A stretch of DNA of 64,000 bases from contig NZ_CP121017.1 of NCBI RefSeq assembly GCF_041468085.1, forward strand, positions 2,855,676-2,919,675. The letters run 5' to 3'. Numbering within the stretch: the first letter of the stretch is position 1; each line of letters opens with the position of its first letter. The notes below the pieces were generated by a model that saw only the letters and a program-made list of their open reading frames with translations, did no database searches and was not told the DNA's origin. Made by a program: the position numbers and the translations under genes. Below are positions 1-7,939 of the stretch, piece after piece. This DNA is from Tistrella mobilis (GTDB lineage Bacteria > Pseudomonadota > Alphaproteobacteria > Tistrellales > Tistrellaceae).

Positions 1-1100
1 GGCGGCTCGGTGGGTGCACGGGCCGGACGCTGCGCAGGGCGGGAGAGTTCATAGACATCGACGGTCTCGGTGCGGCCGCGCAGCATATGCGCGCCGAGCG
101 ACCGCGAATCGACCCCCGCCGGCAGCGGCGCCAGCGCCAGCACGGCTTCCGAGACCAGCACCGGCACCTTCAGCGTCTTGGCGAGGCCTTCCAGCCGGGC
201 GGCGGTGTTCATCGTGTCGCCGATGAAGGCGATCTCGTGCTTGGCATCGCCCAGTTCGGCGACGACGACGGTGCCCACATGCATCACCGCCCGGACCCGC
301 GGCGCCTCGCCGAAGCGGCGGATGAAATCCGGACCGGCGCGTTCCACTGCCTCCAGAATGTCGAAGGTGCAGGTGATCGCCCGCGCCGCCTGACGTGCGG
401 CCTGGCGCGCACCGCAGCTGATGTTCCAGGAAATGATCGCCTGATCGCCGACATAGCGGTCGATGGCGCCCCGGTTGCGGCGCACGGGGGAGCCGAGGGT
501 GAACAGGATCTGCCCCAGATAATCGGTGGCCCCCAGTTCGCCCAGCCGCTCGGCGGTGCTGGTCCAGCCCGCGACATCGACCAGCAGGAAGATGCGTTCC
601 TCGCGCGTCGGGCGATGATAACGGCCGACCAGCAGGGCCAGGAACACCCGGGTGCCGATCAGGTCGCGGATCCGGAACAGAAGGCCGCCCACGGCCGAGA
701 CCCCCATCGAGAACAGCAGCACATCGAAACGCAGCACCAGCCACATCAGTGGCCCGTGATCCTGATGGCCGGCCAGGATCCCGAACCACTGGTCCGCGAT
801 CATCAGCAGCAGCCCCATCCCGGCGTAGGAGACGAAGGACAGCACCGACCAGACCAGCATCGTGCCGCCGACATAGATCGGGGCCGCCTGGGCGCGCAGC
901 CAGCGGCTGACCCTGGGGAACAGCCGTCCCATGGCAAAGGCGATCATCACCCCGCCGACGCCGGTGCCGTAGACCATGGCGATCCAGACGTCGTTCTTAC
1001 CTTCCAGTATGCCGAAGATCAGGCCGCAGAGCATGCCGGCGAGCGGGAAACCCAGCCAGCCCAGCGCGCTGCGCAGACGTTGCGCGGTCGCTTCCGTCAT
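1..1100 (-). CDS. membrane-anchored class III adenylate/guanylate cyclase (C-terminus cut by window edge)
   Basis: Makes a cyclic nucleotide second messenger from ATP or GTP; the substrate cannot be told. The reading frame starts at the ATG at 1100 and stays open to base 1, so the C-terminus lies outside the window. Residues 1-165 hold about four hydrophobic helices. A cyclase homology domain follows: the first metal aspartate is in FLLVDVAGWT (about D175), the second is in YVGDQAIISW (about D219), and FIGDTMNTAARLE supplies the Asn/Arg pair that stabilises the transition state. All catalytic positions I can check are present, so the enzyme should be active. It is transcribed away from purB. 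The N-terminal membrane part is not a named sensor that I recognise. Confidence 0.88.
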   Translation of the reverse strand, partial: MTEATAQRLRSALGWLGFPLAGMLCGLIFGILEGKNDVWIAMVYGTGVGGVMIAFAMGRLFPRVSRWLRAQAAPIYVGGTMLVWSVLSFVSYAGMGLLLMIADQWFGILAGHQDHGPLMWLVLRFDVLLFSMGVSAVGGLLFRIRDLIGTRVFLALLVGRYHRPTREERIFLLVDVAGWTSTAERLGELGATDYLGQILFTLGSPVRRNRGAIDRYVGDQAIISWNISCGARQAARQAARAITCTFDILEAVERAGPDFIRRFGEAPRVRAVMHVGTVVVAELGDAKHEIAFIGDTMNTAARLEGLAKTLKVPVLVSEAVLALAPLPAGVDSRSLGAHMLRGRTETVDVYELSRPAQRPARAPTEP

Positions 1101-1483
1101 GCCACCCCCACCTGTCACCCGACGCCCTGCCCGGCACACCGTCGCATATGGTGTTCATTGTCGATATTGGGCCGCCCTGTCACCTTGTCGACCTCTGTGT
1201 GACATCTCTCCCGAGACATCTTCATGACAGCGCCGGCAAGGACGGCCCGGGTCAAGCCAACATGAGTCAGGGCCAACCTGAGTCGGGCCCAACATGAGTC
1301 AGGGCCAACCCGAGTCAGGGCAGCCTAAGCCAGGACGGCCGCGCGCGCAGCAGCTTTGCGTCATGTGTGCCCGCAGCCGGTCATCTGCCCTTTGCCCCGA
1401 AGGCGCCACGGGCTATAACCCTGCCCGAAGCGGCCGGACGGCTCCGGTTCGCGTGTGTTTCGCCTGCGAAGGACAGCCCAGCG
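1101..1483. other. intergenic region between divergent cyclase and purB
   Basis: About 380 bases hold the start regions of both divergent genes. The only structure I see is the 16-base tandem repeat at 1257-1320, annotated separately. No convincing open reading frame or sigma70 promoter was recognised. Confidence 0.5.
1257..1320. repeat. four tandem copies of a 16-base unit upstream of purB
   Basis: Units begin at 1257, 1273, 1289 and 1305 and follow ccaacatgagtcaggg with a few substitutions; units 1 and 3 are identical. A fifth, decayed copy may follow at 1321-1335. The array sits about 165 bases before the purB start. Such arrays can change copy number by slippage; a regulatory role is only inference. 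Confidence 0.85.
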
Positions 1484-2782
1484 ATGATCCCGCGCTATTC
1501 CCGCCCCGAGATGGTCCGGATCTGGGAACCGGAGAACAAGTTCCGCATCTGGTTCGAGATCGAAGCCCATGCCTGCGATGCCCAGGCCGAGCTGGGGGTG
1601 ATCCCCAAGGAAGCCGCGAAGGCGGTGTGGGAACGCGGCGCCTTCGACATTCCGCGCATCGACGAGATCGAGCGCGAGGTGAAGCACGACGTCATCGCCT
1701 TCCTGACCAGCCTGGCCGAGCATGTGGGTGAGGAAGCCCGCTTCGTCCATCAGGGCATGACCTCGTCGGACGTGCTGGATACCTGCCTTGCCGTGCAGCT
1801 GAAGCAGGCCGCCGATCTGCTGATCGAGGATGTCGACAAGGTGCTGGCCGCGCTGGAGCGCCGCGCCTTCGAATACAAGGACACGCCCACCATCGGCCGC
1901 AGCCACGGCATCCATGCCGAGCCGGTGACGTTCGGCCTGAAGCTCGCCGGCTATCATGCCGAATTCCAGCGGGCCCGCGCCCGGCTGGTGGCGGCGCGTG
2001 ACGAGATCGCGACCTGCGCCATCTCGGGCGCCGTCGGCACCTTCGCCAATATCGATCCCCGGGTCGAAGAGCATGTGGCCGAAAAGCTGGGCCTGAAGCC
2101 CGAACCGGTCTCGACCCAGGTGATCCCCCGCGACCGTCATGCGATGTTCTTCGCGGTGCTGGGCGTGGTGGCAAGCTCGGTCGAGCGGCTGGCGGTGGAG
2201 ATCCGCCATCTTCAGCGGTCCGAGGTCTACGAGGCGGAAGAGTATTTCTCGCCCGGCCAGAAGGGCTCGTCGGCGATGCCGCACAAGCGCAACCCGGTGC
2301 TGACCGAAAACCTGACCGGTCTGGCCCGCGTGGTGCGCGGCTATGTCACCCCGGCGATGGAGAATGTGGCGCTCTGGCACGAGCGTGACATCTCGCATTC
2401 CTCGGTGGAGCGGATGATCGGCCCCGACGCCACTATCGTGCTCGATTTCGCGCTCAACCGCCTGGCCGGCGTGGTCGACAAGCTGGTGGTCTACCCTGAA
2501 CGGATGATGGCCAATCTGGATGCGCTGGGCGGCCTGGTCCACTCGCAGCGCGTGCTGCTCGCCCTCACCCAGAAGGGTGTCAGCCGCGAGGACGCCTATC
2601 GCCTGGTGCAGCGCAACGCCATGCCGGTCTGGCGCGGCGAGGGTCAGTTCATCGATCTGCTGAAGGCCGATCCGGAGGTCACCGCCCGCCTTTCCGGCGC
2701 CGAGATCGAAGGGCTGTTCGATCTGGGCTATCACATGGCGCAGGTCGACACGATCTTCAGGCGGGTGTTCGGGCGGGCCTGA
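1484..2782 (+). CDS. purB: adenylosuccinate lyase
   Basis: Cleaves SAICAR to AICAR and adenylosuccinate to AMP, both releasing fumarate, in purine synthesis. The 432-residue product is the usual size for the bacterial short form. It begins MIPRYSRPEM and carries the fumarase/aspartase superfamily signature GSSAMPHKRNP, the flexible catalytic serine loop. An in-frame start at 1367 exists, but the ATG at 1484 gives the family N-terminus and has a purine-rich AAGGAC nearby. The gene stands alone and ends at an intrinsic terminator. The other pur genes of this window lie downstream from 6 kb, so purB is close to them but separately transcribed. Confidence 0.96.
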   Translation: MIPRYSRPEMVRIWEPENKFRIWFEIEAHACDAQAELGVIPKEAAKAVWERGAFDIPRIDEIEREVKHDVIAFLTSLAEHVGEEARFVHQGMTSSDVLDTCLAVQLKQAADLLIEDVDKVLAALERRAFEYKDTPTIGRSHGIHAEPVTFGLKLAGYHAEFQRARARLVAARDEIATCAISGAVGTFANIDPRVEEHVAEKLGLKPEPVSTQVIPRDRHAMFFAVLGVVASSVERLAVEIRHLQRSEVYEAEEYFSPGQKGSSAMPHKRNPVLTENLTGLARVVRGYVTPAMENVALWHERDISHSSVERMIGPDATIVLDFALNRLAGVVDKLVVYPERMMANLDALGGLVHSQRVLLALTQKGVSREDAYRLVQRNAMPVWRGEGQFIDLLKADPEVTARLSGAEIEGLFDLGYHMAQVDTIFRRVFGRA

Positions 2783-2811
2783 TCCGGTCCCGACCAGGAC
2801 ACCACATGTCG

Positions 2812-2847
2812 AAAAAACCCCGCAGCGCCTGCTGCGGGTTTTTTTCA
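2812..2847 (+). terminator. intrinsic terminator of purB
   Basis: A perfect stem aaacccgcagc / gctgcgggttt with loop gcct is followed by a run of seven T. The A-run on the other side makes it bidirectional, so it can also serve the convergent gene ending at 2852. Confidence 0.92.
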
Positions 2848-2851
2848 TGGA

Positions 2852-3322
2852 TCAGTCGTCACCGAGGGGGTCACGAACCGGCAGGCTTTTCAGGAAGGCT
2901 GCGAAACGGTCCAGTTCTTCGCGCGTCACATCGGCCGGCAGGCGCAGGGCGACGTTCTGGCCCAGGCGGATGGGGAAATAGACCTCCACCGTCTCGGCCG
3001 TACGGGGGCCGCCGGTGCGGCTGCGGACCGCATAGAACGGCTGGGCCGGCACCGCGGCATCGGAGGCGGCGACCGCCTGGGACTCGCGTGTCTCTGCCGC
3101 GATGGTCGCGGCATCACGCTTCACCAGCCGGGTCTTCTGGCCACGGCGGCCGATCACCAGCTGCCAGTCGGTCAGCGCCTCGATCCGTTTGGCGGCTTCG
3201 AGCGCATCGCGATACTCCATCTCCAGCCATTCGGCCAGGGTCTCGATCGGGATGCTTTTGTGAAACCCGTGGTCGTTCTTCTCGACGAAGGCTTCGAAGT
3301 CCTGGAGATTGAAAGTGTCCAT
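2852..3322 (-). CDS. hypothetical protein, 156 residues
   Basis: No family recognised. The N-terminal half (MDTFNLQDFEAFVEKNDHGF onward) looks like a helical, possibly helix-turn-helix-like region (IETLAEWLEMEYRDALEAAKRIEAL) followed by a basic stretch RRGQKTRLVKR. The C-terminal half is predicted beta-rich and ends DPLGDD. A GTG at 3361 would add 13 residues, but ATG at 3322 begins at a natural domain edge. Codon use and GC3 match its neighbours, so it is probably a real gene. It converges on purB and shares the bidirectional terminator. Confidence 0.7.
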   Translation of the reverse strand: MDTFNLQDFEAFVEKNDHGFHKSIPIETLAEWLEMEYRDALEAAKRIEALTDWQLVIGRRGQKTRLVKRDAATIAAETRESQAVAASDAAVPAQPFYAVRSRTGGPRTAETVEVYFPIRLGQNVALRLPADVTREELDRFAAFLKSLPVRDPLGDD

Positions 3323-3497
3323 GACGCGGGCGGCACTCGGAAAAGGTAAATCTAACCGCACACGCTATCATACGGGATCAGTGCGTCAATTCTTTCGATC
3401 ATTCCGCGTGTCCTGATCCCGTAAAAGCTGTGCCGACGGTCAGACCGCCGCACCATGCTATGATGCGTCATCATCGATCCATGCGAGTTCTCCCCCG

Positions 3498-4337
3498 ATG
3501 ACCGACATGCGCCTCGTCCTGCTTTCAGACCTTCATCTCGACGTCCGACGCCGGCGGCTGGAGCGGGCCGGGCTCGATCCCGATGCGGCAGTGGCGGCGA
3601 TCGACGATCTTGGCCGCCAGACCGCCGATGCGGCACGGGCAGCCGGGGCCGATGTCGTGATCCTGGCCGGCGATATCGCCAACGGTACCGGCGGGATCCA
3701 CTGGGCGGCCAGGACCTTCGGGGATCTGCCGGTGCTCTATGTCTCGGGCAATCACGAATTCTATGGCCATGACCGGGGCGCGCTGATCGCTGAGATGCGC
3801 CGGGCGGCGGCGGCTGCGGGCAATCTGCGCTTCCTGGATGGGGATGCGGTCGAGATCGGGGCCCGTGGCAGGCGCGTCCGCATCCTGGGCGGCACGGCCT
3901 GGACAGACTACCGGCTCTACGGCGATGCCGCCGCCGGCACGGCCATGGATCTGGCGGGCCAGGTGCTCTACGACCACCAGCGCATCCGCGAGGGCGACCG
4001 GCCGTTCAGCCCGGAAGATGCCCGCGGCCTGCATCTGGACTTCCGGGTCTGGCTCGCTGGGGAACTCGCCGCTTCGGATCCATCGGCGACCGTGGTCGTC
4101 ACCCATCACGGGCCCGCGGCGGCATCGGTGGCCGAACGCTTCGAGGGCAGCCCCCTCTCCCCCGCCTTCGTCTCGGACATGACCGATCTGATGCAGGCGC
4201 ATGAGCCGGCGCTCTGGCTGCACGGCCACACCCATCACGACGTGGATTACCGCATCGGCCGGACCCGCGTGGTCGCCCGCCAGTGGGGCTATCCCGAGGA
4301 AGGGCTTTCGGAAGGCTTCGCCCTGATCACCATCTGA
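3498..4337 (+). CDS. calcineurin-like metallophosphoesterase
   Basis: Predicted soluble phosphoesterase with a dinuclear metal centre; substrate unknown. The five family motifs are in order in the 279-residue product: DLHLD near residue 11, GDIAN near 60, GNHEFY near 85, VTHHGP near 200 and HGHTHH near 246. The closest general type is the single-domain YfcE/Icc-like phosphohydrolase. ATG at 3498 was chosen; a second ATG three codons on (MRLVLL) is also possible, as no strong ribosome-binding site distinguishes them. It ends at an intrinsic terminator. Confidence 0.88.
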   Translation: MTDMRLVLLSDLHLDVRRRRLERAGLDPDAAVAAIDDLGRQTADAARAAGADVVILAGDIANGTGGIHWAARTFGDLPVLYVSGNHEFYGHDRGALIAEMRRAAAAAGNLRFLDGDAVEIGARGRRVRILGGTAWTDYRLYGDAAAGTAMDLAGQVLYDHQRIREGDRPFSPEDARGLHLDFRVWLAGELAASDPSATVVVTHHGPAAASVAERFEGSPLSPAFVSDMTDLMQAHEPALWLHGHTHHDVDYRIGRTRVVARQWGYPEEGLSEGFALITI

Positions 4338-4351
4338 CGGCGCCAGGACAG

Positions 4352-4391
4352 GAAAAACCCGCCCGGGCCGGTGGCCGGGGCGGGGTTTTGC
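4352..4391 (+). terminator. intrinsic terminator between metallophosphoesterase and zeta gene
   Basis: GC-rich stem with left arm aaaaacccgccc and right arm gggcggggtttt, and flanking A and T runs. It lies between two convergent genes and probably acts in both directions. Confidence 0.8.
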
Positions 4392-4414
4392 AGTCGGGAT
4401 GACCGCGCGGAGTA

Positions 4415-4732
4415 TCAGCCCTGGGCGAGCACCGCCGCCTTGGCTTCCTCGCCGAGGCGCTGGAGCTGAACTTCGATCACATGTCGCGAAGTCTCGACAT
4501 TCGCCGCGGCGAAGTCGGCCAGCAGCTGGGCGATGATATCCTCGTCGCCCGGCTGCTTCATGTCGGCATCGATCAGCTCGTCGCCATAAGCGGCAATATC
4601 GGCGCGGCCGATCTGCGGGCCGGCCCAGGCAGCGAGCAGCCGGGCGCGCTTCACGCGGGCCTTGAAGGCCAGTTCCTGGTCATGGGCGAAGCGGTTTTCT
4701 TCGGCGCGCTCGCGGTTGTCGAAGGTGCTCAT
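4415..4732 (-). CDS. ATPase inhibitor subunit zeta (DUF1476)
   Basis: Alphaproteobacterial inhibitor that binds F1-ATPase and blocks ATP hydrolysis. The 105-residue product begins MSTFDNRERAEENRFAHDQE, matching the family's N-terminal inhibitory segment, and continues as a helical bundle (ARLLAAWAG, then GDEDIIAQLLADF). The longer frame to 4843 has no family support; ATG at 4732 is preceded by CAGGAG at suitable distance. Single gene, about the usual family length. Regulation is not visible in the sequence. Confidence 0.93.
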   Translation of the reverse strand: MSTFDNRERAEENRFAHDQELAFKARVKRARLLAAWAGPQIGRADIAAYGDELIDADMKQPGDEDIIAQLLADFAAANVETSRHVIEVQLQRLGEEAKAAVLAQG

Positions 4733-4905
4733 CGCTGGACTACTCCTGCAAAACCTGATCGGTGGTGCGGACCTGGCTTCGGCCGTCATGCCGCGGCGGC
4801 TCTCGCCATCCCGCAGTCCGACGGCCCCGTCGCCCCTTCTCATACCAGCAGCAGGCGGCCATGCCTAGCGCAACCGGCCCGGTCCTCTCCCAATCATATG
4901 GCCGC

Positions 4906-5688
4906 TCAGTCGATGATATGGTAGCCGCCGTCGACGAACAGGGTCTGGCCGGTCATCAGCCGGGCGGCATCGGTTGCCAGATGCGCGGTCGCCGCCCCCA
5001 CATCCTCGATCGACAGCAGCGAGGAAATCGGCGCCTTTTCATGCGCCTTGGCCAGCAGATCGTCGAAACCCGTCAGCCCCGACGCAGCGCGGGTCGCAAG
5101 CGGCCCGGGCGAGACGGCATGGACGCGAATGCCCTTGGGGCCGAGTTCGGCGGCCAGATAGCGCACCGAACATTCCAGCGCCGCCTTGACCGGCCCCATG
5201 ACGTTGTAGTGGTCGACCACCATCTGGGCACCGAAATAGCTCATGCAGACCAGCGTACCGCCCTGTTTCATCAGTGGCTCGGCCAGCTTCGCCATGCGGA
5301 TGAACGACCAGCAGGACACGTCCATCGCCTGCAGGAAGCCCGCCTTGGAACAGTCGGTCAGCCTGCCGTGCAGATCCTCGACCGGCGCGAAGGCGATGGA
5401 ATGGACCAGGAAATCGAGCTGGCCCCAATCTGCCTCGATCTGCTCGAACACGGCTTCCAGGGCGCCGTCGACCCGCAGATCCAGCGGCAGCAGCAACTGC
5501 GCATCCACCTCCCGCGCAAGCGGCTCGACATGCGGGCGCGCCTTCTCGTTCAGATAGGTGATGGCCAGATCAGCGCCCAGCGCCCGGAAGGCCTTGGCGC
5601 AGCCCCAGGCGATCGAGTGCTCGTTGGCGATGCCGGCGATCAGGCCCTTACGGCCGGCAAGCGGCCCGGGGATGGCGGTGGCGGTCAT
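4906..5688 (-). CDS. fabI: enoyl-[acyl-carrier-protein] reductase, FabI type
   Basis: NADH-dependent reduction of enoyl-ACP in the last step of each fatty-acid elongation cycle. It is a 260-residue short-chain dehydrogenase variant. GLIAGIANEHSIAWG matches the FabI nucleotide-binding loop. The FabI-specific catalytic pair is present: Tyr161 and Lys168 in YNVMGPVK, with Tyr151 in MSYFG. The C-terminus GQTLFVDGGYHI is typical. ATG at 5688 has GGAG ten bases upstream; the frame continues to 5742 without support. It may be a paralogue rather than the essential copy, because alphaproteobacteria often carry two or more FabI-like proteins. Divergent from purC. Confidence 0.88.
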   Translation of the reverse strand: MTATAIPGPLAGRKGLIAGIANEHSIAWGCAKAFRALGADLAITYLNEKARPHVEPLAREVDAQLLLPLDLRVDGALEAVFEQIEADWGQLDFLVHSIAFAPVEDLHGRLTDCSKAGFLQAMDVSCWSFIRMAKLAEPLMKQGGTLVCMSYFGAQMVVDHYNVMGPVKAALECSVRYLAAELGPKGIRVHAVSPGPLATRAASGLTGFDDLLAKAHEKAPISSLLSIEDVGAATAHLATDAARLMTGQTLFVDGGYHIID

Positions 5689-5852
5689 GGAAGCGCGGCT
5701 CCGTGGTTGCATCTGCTCAGCGGCATTGTGCATCCGCAGCATGACAATCGCGAGTGCGGAGTCTTGCGGGCCTGCCGGATGATCCTGCCGGAGCAGGCCG
5801 GCGAGGCTCGCGCAGCGGGCGAAACCGCATGGCCGGGTCGCGTCGGAAGCCG

Positions 5853-5881
5853 TTGTCTTGGCGGAGCGGATTGTCTATGTT
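5853..5881 (+). promoter_or_regulatory. candidate sigma70 promoter for the purCSQL operon
   Basis: TTGTCT (5853-5858), a 17-base spacer and TATGTT (5876-5881) lie about 170 bases before purC. Fit to consensus is moderate; a long leader would include the 17-base tandem repeat. Confidence 0.4.
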
Positions 5882-5922
5882 TCGCGCGCGCCGGACCGAC
5901 TCCCAGTCGGCCCGGCCCGACT

Positions 5923-5956
5923 GATTTGCTCATGGACCCGATTTGCTCACGGACCT
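5923..5956. repeat. two tandem copies of a 17-base unit upstream of purC
   Basis: The unit gatttgctcatggaccc at 5923-5939 is followed directly by a copy with two substitutions at 5940-5956. It lies in the presumed purC leader. Confidence 0.8.
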
Positions 5957-6052
5957 GGGCTCGGCTCGTCGAGATCTGACGCCCGGAATCGAATCCGGGT
6001 GTTTGGACATGTCGACGACGTATCGCCCGTCCGAACTCCCCGGAGGACGCCC

Positions 6053-6823
6053 ATGTCCCGCCGCAGGCGCATCTACGAAGGCAAGGCCAAGATCCTGTTC
6101 GAGGGTCCCGAGCCCGGCACCGTGATCCAGTACTTCAAGGACGACGCGACCGCCTTCAACAACAAGAAGAAGGGTGTCATCACCGGCAAGGGGGTGCTGA
6201 ACAACCGCATCTCCGAATACCTGATGACCCGGCTGGCCGAGATCGGCGTGCCGACCCACTTCATCAAGCGCCTGAACATGCGTGAGCAGCTGGTGCGACA
6301 GGTCGAGATCATCCCGATCGAGGTGGTGGTCCGCAACGTCGCCGCCGGTTCGCTCGCCACCCGTCTCGGCCTCGAAGAGGGTGAGCGGCTGCCGCGCTCG
6401 ATCGTCGAGTACTACTACAAGGCCGACCATCTGAACGATCCGATGGTGACCGAAGAGCACATCACCGCCTTCGGCTGGGCCACGATCCCCGAGATCGACG
6501 AAATCCTGAACATGTCGATCCGGGTCAACGACTTCCTGTCGGGCCTGTTCCTCGGCATCGGCCTCAAGCTCGTCGACTTCAAGCTGGAATTCGGCCGGGT
6601 GTTCGACGAGGACCAGGACATGATCATCCTGGCCGACGAGATCAGCCCCGACAACTGCCGGCTCTGGGACGTCAAGACCAACGAAAAGCTCGACAAGGAC
6701 CGGTTCCGCCGCGACATGGGCCGTGTCGAGGAAGCCTATCAGGAAGTCGCCCGCCGGCTTGGCATCCTGCCCGAGGATCCGGGTCGCGACGTGACCGAGA
6801 CCCCGACCGAGGAGGACGCATGA
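6053..6823 (+). CDS. purC: phosphoribosylaminoimidazole-succinocarboxamide (SAICAR) synthase
   Basis: Joins aspartate to CAIR using ATP. The 256-residue product starts [16 protein letters not shown], the standard PurC N-terminus, and contains [12 protein letters not shown] and [10 protein letters not shown], both family signatures. An upstream in-frame extension to 5858 is not family-like; GGAGG seven bases before ATG 6053 fixes the start. The stop overlaps the purS start (ATGA), so the genes are translationally coupled. It opens the purC-purS-purQ-purL cluster. Confidence 0.97.
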   Translation: MSRRRRIYEGKAKILFEGPEPGTVIQYFKDDATAFNNKKKGVITGKGVLNNRISEYLMTRLAEIGVPTHFIKRLNMREQLVRQVEIIPIEVVVRNVAAGSLATRLGLEEGERLPRSIVEYYYKADHLNDPMVTEEHITAFGWATIPEIDEILNMSIRVNDFLSGLFLGIGLKLVDFKLEFGRVFDEDQDMIILADEISPDNCRLWDVKTNEKLDKDRFRRDMGRVEEAYQEVARRLGILPEDPGRDVTETPTEEDA

Positions 6824-7065
6824 TGAAGGCCCGCGTTCACGTGACCCTGAAGCCCGGCGTGCTCGACCCGCAGGGCAAGGCCATCGCCAACGCGCTCCAC
6901 GGCCTCGGCTATACCGAAGCAGGCGAGGTCCGCCTCGGCAAGTATATCGAGCTGGACGTCGATGCCGCCGATGCCGCGACCGCCCGCAGCCGCGTCGCCG
7001 AGATGTGCGAGCGCCTGCTCGCCAACACCGTGGTCGAGAACTACGCGATCGAGATCGCGGACTGA
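6820..7065 (+). CDS. purS: phosphoribosylformylglycinamidine synthase subunit PurS
   Basis: Small dimeric subunit that assembles with PurQ and PurL into FGAM synthase in organisms with the three-part enzyme. The 81-residue product has the family pattern [20 protein letters not shown] followed by [17 protein letters not shown]. The first ATG overlaps the purC stop; a second ATG directly follows, and GGAGG at 6811 serves both. Confidence 0.96.
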   Translation: MMKARVHVTLKPGVLDPQGKAIANALHGLGYTEAGEVRLGKYIELDVDAADAATARSRVAEMCERLLANTVVENYAIEIAD

Positions 7066-7149
7066 TCCCGCTGCCGGCCCGGGTTACCCCCCGGGCCGGC
7101 GGTGTTTCAGCCCCTGCCGACCCGATCCGAAATCAGGGAATCCAAGCCC

Positions 7150-7839
7150 GTGGATGCCGCCGTCATCGTCTTTCCCGGCTCGAACTGCGACCGCGACGTG
7201 GCCGTTTCCGTCGAGGCGGCGCTGGGCCGTGCGCCGCACATGGTCTGGCACCGTGCCGATGAACTGCCCAAGGTCGATCTGATCGTCCTGCCGGGCGGTT
7301 TTTCCTATGGCGACTATCTGCGCTCGGGCGCGATCGCCGCAAACTCGCCGATCATGGCGCAGGTGAAGGCCGCCGCGGCAAGGGGCACCCGCGTGCTCGC
7401 CATCTGCAACGGCTTCCAGATCGCCATCGAGGCGGGGCTGCTGCCCGGCGCGCTGATGACCAATGCCGGCCTGAAATTCGTCTGCCGCGACGTGCTGCTG
7501 AAGGTGGAGCGCAACGACACGCCCTTCACCTCGGGCTATGAGCAGGGTGCGGTGGTACGGTTCCCGGTGGCGCATCATCAGGGCAATTATTTCGCCGATG
7601 ACGAGACGCTGGCGCGGATCGAAGGCGAAGGCCTGGTCGCCTTCCGCTATGTCGATGCCGGCGGCAACCCGACCGAGGCGGCGAACCCCAACGGCTCGGC
7701 CCGCAACATTGCCGGCGTCTATAACGAGGCGCGCAATGTGATGGGGCTGATGCCGCATCCCGAACGTCTGGCCGACCCGGCGCTGGGCGGCACCGACGGG
7801 ACTGCCATGTTCCGCTCGCTGCTGGGCCGGCTCTCCTGA
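7150..7839 (+). CDS. purQ: phosphoribosylformylglycinamidine synthase subunit PurQ (glutaminase)
   Basis: Class I glutamine amidotransferase that supplies ammonia to PurL. The 229-residue product has [13 protein letters not shown] (oxyanion strand), the nucleophile cysteine in AICNGFQ, and the His/Glu pair in PHPER. I chose GTG at 7150 ([16 protein letters not shown]): it matches the family N-terminus and has AGGGA ten bases upstream, whereas the frame up to 7102 has no family likeness. It follows purS by 84 bases. Confidence 0.95.
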   Translation: MDAAVIVFPGSNCDRDVAVSVEAALGRAPHMVWHRADELPKVDLIVLPGGFSYGDYLRSGAIAANSPIMAQVKAAAARGTRVLAICNGFQIAIEAGLLPGALMTNAGLKFVCRDVLLKVERNDTPFTSGYEQGAVVRFPVAHHQGNYFADDETLARIEGEGLVAFRYVDAGGNPTEAANPNGSARNIAGVYNEARNVMGLMPHPERLADPALGGTDGTAMFRSLLGRLS

Positions 7840-7871
7840 GCCACGGCTCCGGCGTCCAGTATTTCCGGGCC

Positions 7872-7905
7872 CCCGGGGTTTTCCGGATCCCGGGGTTTTC
7901 CGGGC
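7872..7905. repeat. two tandem copies of a 17-base GC-rich unit between purQ and purL
   Basis: cccggggttttccggat (7872-7888) is followed directly by a copy differing in the last two bases (7889-7905). Partial copies flank it (tttccgggcc at 7862 and 7898). It fills the otherwise empty 100-base purQ-purL gap. Confidence 0.85.
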
Positions 7906-7939
7906 CCCAAGTTTCCGAGACTGACGGGAATCGCGACCG

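Larger units (their letters stand above)
5689..6052. other. intergenic region between fabI and purC
   Basis: About 360 bases with no credible gene. It holds a candidate purC promoter (5853-5881) and a 17-base tandem duplication (5923-5956), annotated separately. Confidence 0.5.

Noticed and set aside
1367-1483. Upstream extension of purB by 39 codons
   Set aside because: The extension has no likeness to adenylosuccinate lyases; the ATG at 1484 gives the conserved N-terminus.
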